This document shows, in pieces, positions 15,701 through 22,568 of a stretch of 25,611 nucleotides of DNA; the stretch's first letter is position 1, and every line of letters begins with the position of its first letter. A program made the position numbers and the translations under genes. Under the pieces are notes generated by a model, which worked only from the letters and a program-made list of their open reading frames with translations, was not told the origin of the DNA and searched no databases. The stretch covers positions 1 through 25,611 of IMG/VR virus record IMGVR_UViG_3300025767_000112; one strand, 5' to 3'. This DNA comes from a virus.

Positions 15701-16707
15701 CTGGTAGATTAACTGGATTTAGAATAATAAATCCAGGATCTGCGTATGGAGTTGCGACGCCTCCAACTGTTACTATCACAGATCCAAATTCTACATCTGC
15801 CGGAACGTGGACTGTAAGAATTGGTAACGGAGTTTTATCTCAACCAACTTTTAGTAATAGAGGAACAGGATTCTTAACAGCAGGTGCAACACTAACTGGA
15901 ATCGGATATCAAGATTCATACCAAACAGGTAAATTTATAACAGCTTCGGGATTAACACTCGAGCCTGGTCCTGGCGCAAATTTACAAATTGCTGGAAACG
16001 CAACTGTATACAGACTTGTATCAGTTAGTGATGTAACCGGAGTTGCTCCTAACATTAGTGCTAAAATTAGAATTACACCAGCTTTAGAAACTTGGAATGC
16101 TCCCGAAGACGATGTTACTATAACAATTAGAGAAAATTACAGCCAAGTTCGACTAACAGGGCATGATTTCTTAGATATTGGTCTTGGTAATATTGGAGAT
16201 ACTAATTATCCAAATAATGTTGGCGCAGTAATATCTCCTGAAAATGAAATTTTTGAAGTAGGCGGCGGACGAGTATTTTACACAAGTACAGACCAAGATG
16301 GTAACTTTAGAGTTGGCGAACTATTTAAAGTCGAACAAGCAACTGGCATTGTTACACTAGATGCAGATTCATTTAGTTTGCAAGGACTTGAAGAACTAAG
16401 ACTCGGCGGAGTTATATTGGGCGGAACAGGCGCTGTTGTTAGAGAATTTAGTACTGATGCAACATTTAGTGCTAACTCAAATAATATTGTTCCGACTCAA
16501 CGTGCAATTGCTACATTCATTCAAAGTAGAATAGGTGGCGGCGGCGCCGATGTAAATGTAAATGAAATTACTATGGGACAAATTACAATATCAGGCAGCA
16601 CTATGACAGCAAGTGTGCCAACGATAAGTTTTGAAACTAAAGCAAATTTCAAAGACGGAACATTAGACGAGATGATAATCGCAACAGCGATGGCATCAAA
16701 GAGATAA
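12709..16707 (+). CDS. Multi-domain fibre with seven CBM-like repeats and beta-helix (1332 aa), paralog B1
   Basis: Large adhesin-like fibre. Residues about 10-514 hold seven repeats of roughly 45-50 aa with the pattern W-x(3-4)-Y-x-x-(D/G)D-(V/I)V-x-YGG-x-x-(Y/W)-R-x-x-x-x-HTS...W, resembling carbohydrate-binding modules of the chitin-binding (CBM5/12) type. The first repeat is split by a ~140-aa cupredoxin-like domain (about 48-190: VFYINGVETPTLELRQGRTY, then PLHLSTTADG and LYYYTSE). A pectin-lyase-like beta-helix starts at about 565 (FYVAPNGVNNPNSG, VFVKTGIYKEILPISVP, VGDELRST, MRNGTGLRNCTL). C-terminal parts include YSQVRLTGHDFLDIG, YTSTDQDGNFRVGELF (about 1190) and NIVPTQRAIATFI (about 1257). 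It is closely related to the 1820-aa protein. Role: surface-glycan binding is probable; enzymatic activity cannot be claimed. Confidence 0.88.
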   Translation: MADFKLNRIRYNWKGDWAAGTNYIKDDVVRYGSSTFVITETHTSSSSFYNDFGLDPTDLTVTVGRNAGNTADVFYINGVETPTLELRQGRTYIFNQDSATNIAGTENPLHLSTTADGSNTGGGIAYLGNVKYYLNRAEVSSEVYSSVQFGDVGTVRRELRITIDQYTPATLYYYTSETATPNAGNSVATTLTSKLELMMEGSSFSSVWTISTLYNEDDVVVYGGTVYRCRRSHTSAATTLLGLENDIQDWVVISSSDRWTNNWVATTRYLVNDLVKFGGTIYRCTVAHTANPLFSTDYSNWEIVIQEVDYKIDWVTSTEYKINDIVKYGGSLWRATVLHTSSAFGADAANWEIYLDGLEFDSNWDITTAYQQGDVVRYGGYAYRAVRYNVAVTPPGNTSDWSAIYERFTFAQDWNSESVYNPGSVVRLNGYVYEAIADNTEQLPPNVSYWKVLISGEAWTGLWTTGNEYKLGDLSTYGSHTYRCILAHVGDNGKRPDNDLAGTGTYWTMHVEGDLNNVMAEQGDLLTYQSGTKARLGKGVEDSALRVANNGTSLEWDLFGDTSNVFYVAPNGVNNPNSGTTLNRPFLTVQYACEHIRTNIDTSTNNATVFVKTGIYKEILPISVPQNTAIVGDELRSTVIMPATGYEASNMFYMRNGTGLRNCTLQGLNTTLGDANDFGTKRPISNTAFVSLDPGAGTSDQSVWITNKSPYVQNVSTFGTGCTGLKVDGELHAGGNDSIVANDFTQIISDGIGVWVTGQGRSELVSVFTYYCHIGYLAEAGGKIRGTNGNNSYGTYGSVSEGVALTETPITGKIDNFAQEATVGFITTDGNNILALEYANAGLGYDASTSYTFTGTGFGATTSAANVVNGGIFEIRLTAPDDNTTPGGSGYILITSNAQAGTTSTITFSQGDENEEANYLGMRVVLVSGAGAGQYGYITAYNSATKVATLAKESDGTPGWNHWTDVAVVAPDTTTRYQIEPRVTFSSGAAIARVGVASGRLTGFRIINPGSAYGVATPPTVTITDPNSTSAGTWTVRIGNGVLSQPTFSNRGTGFLTAGATLTGIGYQDSYQTGKFITASGLTLEPGPGANLQIAGNATVYRLVSVSDVTGVAPNISAKIRITPALETWNAPEDDVTITIRENYSQVRLTGHDFLDIGLGNIGDTNYPNNVGAVISPENEIFEVGGGRVFYTSTDQDGNFRVGELFKVEQATGIVTLDADSFSLQGLEELRLGGVILGGTGAVVREFSTDATFSANSNNIVPTQRAIATFIQSRIGGGGADVNVNEITMGQITISGSTMTASVPTISFETKANFKDGTLDEMIIATAMASKR
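16261..16319 (+). repeat. 59-nt near-identical block shared with 21764-21822
   Basis: This block, encoding the GGGRVFYTSTDQDGNFRVG segment, differs from 21764-21822 at only two of 59 bases, both synonymous. The surrounding coding sequence is much more diverged, so the block points to recent exchange between the two fibre genes or to very strong constraint. Confidence 0.7.
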
Positions 16708-16710
16708 ACT

Positions 16711-16718
16711 GATAAATA
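16711..16718 (+). promoter_or_regulatory. Late promoter-like box GATAAATA
   Basis: GATAAATAT begins three bases after the stop codon of the 1332-aa fibre and 37 bases before the start of the 1820-aa gene, with TGGAG as ribosome site. Same core as the boxes at 3446 and 8501. The predicted leader is about 24 bases. Confidence 0.6.
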
Positions 16719-16747
16719 TATACAAGTGTTATTAACTGGAGTTAAAA

Positions 16748-19700
16748 ATGGCAGAATTTAAGTTAGGAAGAATTAAGTTTGTTTGGAAAAACGAATGGGA
16801 TTCTAGTACAACATACTACGTTGATGATGTTGTACGTTATGGTGGTAAAACATATATCTGTGTTGTAGGGCATGCATCTAATGTAAACTTTTACACTGAT
16901 TTAACAGCAACTAAATGGAATTTAGTTAGCGACGGTCAAGAGTGGAAAAATGTTTGGTTAGGATCAACATATTATAAAGTAGGCGACATTGTAAAATGGG
17001 GCAGCTTAATATATATTTGTATTACTGGACATACTTCTCAAACTTACCTCGAAGACGATCAATCTAAATGGGATACATTTGCTGTTGCGTCTTTTGATTG
17101 GAAAACAGAATGGGCCATTAACACTTATTACAAATTAGGCGATGTTGTAAAATATGGCGGAACTGTATACAGATGTAACACTAGTCATTCTTCAGCAGCA
17201 ACTATTACACTTGGTCTCGAAGCAGATCAATCCAAATGGGATATTGTAATTCAGAGTTTTGAATACAAAGCTACTTGGTCAAATGCTTCAGTAAGATATA
17301 AGAAAAACGATGTTGTCAAATATGGCGGCGGACTTTGGATTGCTGTACTTCCGCATACTTCAGATGCCGGAACTACTTTTGAAACAGACGAAGATTCTGG
17401 CTATTGGGCGCAATTTGTTGAAGGGTTAGAATTTGAAGACACATGGTCAAGTGCTACAGTTTACCAACCAGGTGATATTGTAGCTTATGGTGGTAACCAG
17501 TATATTGCAACAGCTAACCATACAAACAGTGTTCCTACAGCGTTATCGAGTTGGGATTTGTTCTCGACAGGGTTTAAATATATCGGCGATTATACAGATG
17601 CTACGGACTATAAAGTAGGGGATATTGTAAGACTAAACGGCTATACATACCTATCTACGGGCGATCATACTAGTGCAGCAGGAAATAAACCACCGTCAGT
17701 TACTTACTGGCAGAGACTAAACTATGGGTATAAGTGGCAAGGTACGTGGGCTGATGCTACATCATATGAACTCGGCGATACTGTTAAGTATGGCGATAAC
17801 AGTTATGTGTGTGTACTAACACACCTTTCAGATGAAATAACATTACAAAACAGACCAGATCAAGATTTAGATGGCAGCGAATGGAATTTGTTAGCAGCAG
17901 GATCAAGTGTTGCAACTCTTACAACCGACGGTGATTTAGTTACATATGCAGGTGCTGGTCCAGCAAGATTGCCAATTGGTAATGAAGGCGACGTTCTTGT
18001 AATTAAAGACAATAACGTAACATGGGATCGTTGGGGAGATATTAATAATGTTTATTATGTTTCTCCGGAAGGTACAGATGCTGCAAGTTACGGTTACACA
18101 ACAGATAGAGCATTTAAAACAGTTCGTTATGCTACTGAACAAGTTCAAAAAGGTATTGTAAGAAATAACGCTGCAAGACTAATTGAATTAAACAGAGGCT
18201 ATATTGCAGAAGAAATTGTTGAAACAATTTATACAGCAAATCCTGCATTAACTAACAAAGAAACATGTAGACGCGATATGGGTCAAGTAATTGATGCAAT
18301 TGCTAGTGATTTGCGTAAAGGCGGCAATGTAAGTATAAGAGAAGCAACATTAACTTATTTCTCTGATGCTACTACTTTACTACCTAGCATTGCAGGAGAA
18401 ATTGCTGATACAATCACAGGTATTAATCACGGACTAACTGTAATTAAATATATTTTAGACAACGGCGCAGGCGCAATTAGTTACACTACTGTAGGAGCAA
18501 TAACAGCACAAACAATTAGTGGCATTGTTGCCGAAACAGCAGCATCCGCTGAAGCTACATCACTAACAGGAATTATTACTACCACACTTACGGCAGTTGA
18601 TACTTCCACGCTTCCTGCAATACACCGAACACAAAATACAATTTTTGTAAAAACTGGGCAATATGCAGAAGTGTTGCCTATAGTTGTTCCAAAAGATACT
18701 GCTGTTGTTGGAGACGAACTACGTTCAACTAGAATTGCACCGAGCCCGGTTGCTCTAGTAGCAGCAGCTGATACTCCTTATAGTTTAGATGGATTAAGTA
18801 GATTACAAGCAATCATATCTGATATTGTAACAGATCCTAGCACTGTTGTAAAAACAGGCGGTAATTCTCTTAATCCAGTTGACATGGCACCATTAATAGG
18901 GACCGCAGCCGCTGGAACCTTTGCATCAGAACTAGTACAACAGATATCTGACTATGTAGATTGGGGAGTAAACGGAGCTACAGGCGACTCGACAGTTCCG
19001 GTAACATACGGCACAAACACTCCAAATACAACAACAGATTACACATATGCTATTCAATCAATTGAAGCAAATAGAGAATTCTTAAAAGCAGAAGTTAATG
19101 CTTACATAGCAGCAACATATCCATCATATGTATACGATGCTGCTAAATGTGCAAGAGATATTGATAGATATATTGATGCTATTAAGTATGATATGATTTA
19201 TACAGGCAATTATAAATCACTACTATATGCACGTTATTATGTAAATGCTGTTAACGGTTCGTTACAAGAAGATATGTTCTACCTACGCAACGGAACTGGT
19301 TTGAGAAACTGTACATTAACTGGGTTAACAGGAACGTTAGGCGCTGCTAATGCATTTGGAACTAAGCGTCCAAGCGCCGGATCATTTGTAAGTCTTGATC
19401 CAGGATACGGCACAGCTGATACATTTGCGTGGATTACTAACAAATCACCGTATGTACAAAACGTGTCAACTTTTGGTACAGCGTGTATTGGCATGAAAGT
19501 AGACGGCGATCTACACGATGGCGGCAATGATAGTATTGTTGCAAACGACTTTACACAAATTATTAGTGACGGTATCGGAGCTTGGGTTACTAACTTAGGC
19601 AGAGCAGAACTTGTATCTGTATTCTCATACTACGGTCATATTGGTTACTTAGCAGAAGCAGGTGGTAAGATTCGTGCTACTAACGGCAACAGCTCTTACG

Positions 19701-22210
19701 GTACATTTGGCACAGTTGCAGAAGGTGTTGATATTACAGAAACTGAAATTACAGGAACTGTAAACAACAGAGTTTATGAAGCAACAATTGATTTAGTACA
19801 AACAAATGCTACTAAACTACTTGGGCTTGAATACAGTAATGCTGGCACTAACTATACAACAGAAAATAATGTATATATATTTACTTCGGGTGTAGGAGCA
19901 AATGTTGTAGGAAACGAAATTCGCGATAAATCAGTATTTGAAGTTAGAATGTTAACTGCTGGTGCTGATTACGGATTTGCAGAATCATATGCACAAACTG
20001 GTAATGCTACGAGTATTACTTTATCAGCAACAGACGGCGCAGGATCTCCTGACTATGTAGGAATGACAGTATATATTAAAGCTGGTAAAGGCGTAGGCCA
20101 ATATGGTAAAATTGCTACATACGATTCAGGTACTAAAATTGCAACAGTGCAAGATCGTTACGGCAACGCAGGCTGGAATAATATTGTACTAGGAACACCA
20201 GCACAGTCTAGTTTAGACTTAACATCACTATACCAAGTTGAACCGACAATAGAGTTTACTTCACCTACGTTTACTGAAACTGCTACTACACTGCCAACAG
20301 CTAATGTTTATAAAAAGCCCGCGGCATATGGTGATACAATTTTAGCTGTTGGCTCGACTAATTCTTCTATTTCAAAGAGTGTTGATGGCGGACAAACATG
20401 GAGTGCAAGCACAACAGCAACATCAGGAAGAGGTGCAATTGCAGCAGGCAATATTGGCGGAACTACTTATTGGGTAACTATTCCTTACGGACCAGGCGGC
20501 GCAAGTTCTGCTGGTGAATATAGCACTGACGCTGGAACTACATGGAATTCTATGACATTACCGTCAGCAAACAACTGGATTAGTGTTGCTTACGGTGATG
20601 GTGTATTTATGGCGATTGCACAAGGCGGCGATGTAGCAATTTCTTCAAATGGTAACACATGGACAGGTGCAACATCAATGGCTCCTTCACTATCAGGCGC
20701 TAATCTTCTTGCAGTAGCATATGGTGCAGGAAAATGGGTTGTAGCAAGTGCTAACGCACCAACTGATCCGATGCAGTATTCAGCTGATAATGGCACTACA
20801 TGGACAGTGTGTACAACACCTACAGGTGCATATAATGATATTACATTTGGTAATAATCTTTGGGTTGCTGTTGGCACATCGGGCGCACTTGCACATAGTA
20901 CCGACGGTATTACATTTACAGATAATGTTAACGCCGCTGGCACAAATACAAACTTCAGTGTAAGTTATGGACAAGGGTTGTTTGTGCTTTCGAGTTATAG
21001 TGGCAGTGTATATGAAGCTTACACAAGTGAAAATGGTACAACATGGACACAACGTGCATTAACAGAAAATTCCGTAGACACTAATTTTGTGTTTATAGCG
21101 CACTCTACACAGGGACCAACTTGGGTAGGAGTACCAGAAGGCAACCTAGTAACAGGCGCATGCTATTTTCCAAATATTACAACAGCTAGAGGAAGATCAA
21201 GACCGACTAGTGCTGGAGAGATTGCAAAAATAGTAATACTTGAGCCAGGTTCGGGATATACAAGTACGCCTACAATGACTATTGTCGATCCGGCAAATAC
21301 TGTCGAAGCAACTGTTACTATACGAACAGGCGACGGCGCACTAGCTCAACCAACATTTGTTGCTCGAGGCACAGGATTTAGTACCTCTACTGCAACTGTT
21401 GCAGGCGATGGTTATAAAGATCAGTACCAAGATGGCAAATTTATTAATGTTGCTGCTTTGTCTGAAGTTCCAGTTGCAGGATCAAATGTTGAATTTAATC
21501 TTGACGGAACAATTTATAAACTAGTTACTGTAACAGAATTGTTAGGATCAGGACCGTATACTGCAAGATTGCAAATAAGTCCTGCAATGTCAATTGTCAA
21601 TGCGCCTGAGCATAATGATCCGTTAGAAATGCGTATTCGTTATTCGCAAGTACGTTTAACAGGACACGATTTCTTAGACATTGGCACTGGTAACTTTGCA
21701 GATACTAACTATCCAGGAACGCCATCAAATGTTCCAAATCAAGAAAGCGAAGCAAAGGAAAACGGCGGCGGACGAGTATTCTATACAAGTACAGACCAAG
21801 ATGGTAACTTTAGAGTTGGCGACTTGTTTAGTGTAGAACAAGCAACAGGTAGTTCAACCCTAAACGCTGATGCTTTCAACTTAGCAGGTCTACAAGAATT
21901 GCAATTGGGCTCAGTAGCATTAGGAAGTTCGAACACTTCAATTAGCGAATTTAGCACAGACGGAACGTTTGCTGCTAATAGCGATAATATTGTACCAACA
22001 CAAAAAGCAATTAAAACTTACTTAGAAGGACAAATCGGCGGCGGCGGCAGCTCATTGAATGTTAACAAATTAACAGCAGGCACTGTTGAAATTTCAAGTA
22101 ATGTGATAACCTCTACAGGAAATATTCCTATAGACATAAATACTAAAGTAAAGTTTAAGGGTGGTGTTGACGGTACACCGTTAGCGTTAAACTTTTTCTT
22201 ATTAAGATAA
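16748..22210 (+). CDS. Giant multi-domain fibre with CBM-like repeats, helical inserts and Asp-box propeller (1820 aa), paralog B2
   Basis: Largest gene in the window. Seven CBM5/12-like repeats span about 10-385 (for example TTYYVDDVVRYGGKTY and INTYYKLGDVVKYGGTVYRC). A pectin-lyase-like helix starts at about 433 (YYVSPEGTDAASYG) and is interrupted twice by helical inserts: about 471-627 with CRRDMGQVIDAIASDLRKGGN, and about 666-841 with CARDIDRYIDAIKYDMIYTGN. A 280-aa insert at about 1188-1468 holds six Asp-box motifs at residues 1211 (SVDGGQTW), 1259 (STDAGTTW), 1299 (SSNGNTW), 1345 (SADNGTTW), 1384 (STDGITF) and 1427 (SENGTTW), spaced 39-48 residues, as in a six-bladed propeller. The C-terminus repeats YSQVRLTGHDFLDIG, YTSTDQDGNFRVGDLF and NIVPTQKAIKTYL from the 1332-aa paralog. 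Likely a receptor-binding fibre; sialidase-type catalysis is not supported because only structural Asp-boxes are visible. Confidence 0.9.
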   Translation: MAEFKLGRIKFVWKNEWDSSTTYYVDDVVRYGGKTYICVVGHASNVNFYTDLTATKWNLVSDGQEWKNVWLGSTYYKVGDIVKWGSLIYICITGHTSQTYLEDDQSKWDTFAVASFDWKTEWAINTYYKLGDVVKYGGTVYRCNTSHSSAATITLGLEADQSKWDIVIQSFEYKATWSNASVRYKKNDVVKYGGGLWIAVLPHTSDAGTTFETDEDSGYWAQFVEGLEFEDTWSSATVYQPGDIVAYGGNQYIATANHTNSVPTALSSWDLFSTGFKYIGDYTDATDYKVGDIVRLNGYTYLSTGDHTSAAGNKPPSVTYWQRLNYGYKWQGTWADATSYELGDTVKYGDNSYVCVLTHLSDEITLQNRPDQDLDGSEWNLLAAGSSVATLTTDGDLVTYAGAGPARLPIGNEGDVLVIKDNNVTWDRWGDINNVYYVSPEGTDAASYGYTTDRAFKTVRYATEQVQKGIVRNNAARLIELNRGYIAEEIVETIYTANPALTNKETCRRDMGQVIDAIASDLRKGGNVSIREATLTYFSDATTLLPSIAGEIADTITGINHGLTVIKYILDNGAGAISYTTVGAITAQTISGIVAETAASAEATSLTGIITTTLTAVDTSTLPAIHRTQNTIFVKTGQYAEVLPIVVPKDTAVVGDELRSTRIAPSPVALVAAADTPYSLDGLSRLQAIISDIVTDPSTVVKTGGNSLNPVDMAPLIGTAAAGTFASELVQQISDYVDWGVNGATGDSTVPVTYGTNTPNTTTDYTYAIQSIEANREFLKAEVNAYIAATYPSYVYDAAKCARDIDRYIDAIKYDMIYTGNYKSLLYARYYVNAVNGSLQEDMFYLRNGTGLRNCTLTGLTGTLGAANAFGTKRPSAGSFVSLDPGYGTADTFAWITNKSPYVQNVSTFGTACIGMKVDGDLHDGGNDSIVANDFTQIISDGIGAWVTNLGRAELVSVFSYYGHIGYLAEAGGKIRATNGNSSYGTFGTVAEGVDITETEITGTVNNRVYEATIDLVQTNATKLLGLEYSNAGTNYTTENNVYIFTSGVGANVVGNEIRDKSVFEVRMLTAGADYGFAESYAQTGNATSITLSATDGAGSPDYVGMTVYIKAGKGVGQYGKIATYDSGTKIATVQDRYGNAGWNNIVLGTPAQSSLDLTSLYQVEPTIEFTSPTFTETATTLPTANVYKKPAAYGDTILAVGSTNSSISKSVDGGQTWSASTTATSGRGAIAAGNIGGTTYWVTIPYGPGGASSAGEYSTDAGTTWNSMTLPSANNWISVAYGDGVFMAIAQGGDVAISSNGNTWTGATSMAPSLSGANLLAVAYGAGKWVVASANAPTDPMQYSADNGTTWTVCTTPTGAYNDITFGNNLWVAVGTSGALAHSTDGITFTDNVNAAGTNTNFSVSYGQGLFVLSSYSGSVYEAYTSENGTTWTQRALTENSVDTNFVFIAHSTQGPTWVGVPEGNLVTGACYFPNITTARGRSRPTSAGEIAKIVILEPGSGYTSTPTMTIVDPANTVEATVTIRTGDGALAQPTFVARGTGFSTSTATVAGDGYKDQYQDGKFINVAALSEVPVAGSNVEFNLDGTIYKLVTVTELLGSGPYTARLQISPAMSIVNAPEHNDPLEMRIRYSQVRLTGHDFLDIGTGNFADTNYPGTPSNVPNQESEAKENGGGRVFYTSTDQDGNFRVGDLFSVEQATGSSTLNADAFNLAGLQELQLGSVALGSSNTSISEFSTDGTFAANSDNIVPTQKAIKTYLEGQIGGGGSSLNVNKLTAGTVEISSNVITSTGNIPIDINTKVKFKGGVDGTPLALNFFLLR
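21764..21822 (+). repeat. 59-nt near-identical block shared with 16261-16319
   Basis: Second copy of the block encoding GGGRVFYTSTDQDGNFRVG, with two synonymous differences from the copy in the 1332-aa gene. A further 32 bases at 14818-14849 and 19430-19461, encoding WITNKSPYVQ, are identical between the same two genes. Confidence 0.7.
22135..22142 (+). promoter_or_regulatory. Possible intragenic late promoter-like box CATAAATA
   Basis: CATAAATAC lies inside the last 80 bases of the 1820-aa gene, about 85 bases before the start of the small gene at 22226. It shares the ATAAATAC core of the intergenic boxes and could drive the small protein and the Cys-rich pair independently. One such match could also arise by chance in AT-rich coding DNA. 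Confidence 0.3.
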
Positions 22211-22225
22211 ACGGAGAAGAATAAA

Positions 22226-22549
22226 ATGGCATCAGGCAGATTAGGTACACCAGCTGATTTAAGCGCAGCAACCCTTACTACAATTTATACAGTGCCTGCA
22301 GACAATTTTGCAGTAACTAGTATAAACATATTAAATAGAGGCGCATCGGCAGCAACAGTACGCCTAGCACTAGCTGCAACCGATACTCCTACAAACGCTG
22401 AATATATAGAATACGATGTTAGCATTCCAGCAAAAGCAGTCCTTGAAAGAACAGGTCTGGTATTAGCAGCAGGACAAAAACTTGTCGTATATTCAGATGT
22501 AACTAGCGTTAGTGTTGTAGCATACGGTATAGAAACATCAGCAGCATAA
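22226..22549 (+). CDS. ~110-aa beta-sandwich protein, paralog 3 of 3
   Basis: 107 aa, function unknown; third member of the small beta-rich family. Landmarks in the shared order: TIYTVPADNFAVTSINILNR, then ATVRLALAAT, YDVSIPAKAVLERTGLVL, AAGQKLVVYSD and a final VSVVAYGIET strand. The VPA(D/S)...(V/I)T(S/N)I(N/L)ILN opening matches the protein at 4983 particularly well. It has a GGAGAAG ribosome site, lies 15 bases after the 1820-aa fibre and 19 bases before the first Cys-rich protein. It is Ala/Thr/Val-rich with no Cys, unlike its downstream neighbours. A fibre cap or adaptor role is inference from placement. Confidence 0.8.
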   Translation: MASGRLGTPADLSAATLTTIYTVPADNFAVTSINILNRGASAATVRLALAATDTPTNAEYIEYDVSIPAKAVLERTGLVLAAGQKLVVYSDVTSVSVVAYGIETSAA

Positions 22550-22568
22550 ACATTAGGAGTTAATAAAT

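Noticed and set aside
12730-17905. Regularly spaced similar DNA units, possible CRISPR-like array
   Set aside because: Units are diverged coding repeats of about 150 bases in frame with the CBM-like protein modules, without identical short repeats or unique spacers.
19923-19930. GATAAATC inside the 1820-aa gene, and AATAAATC at 3408
   Set aside because: The last position of the box differs and both lie within coding sequence, far from or without a suitably placed downstream start.
20311-21150. Sialidase enzyme
   Set aside because: Asp-boxes alone are structural; the catalytic arginine triad and nucleophile region of sialidases are not recognisable in the insert.
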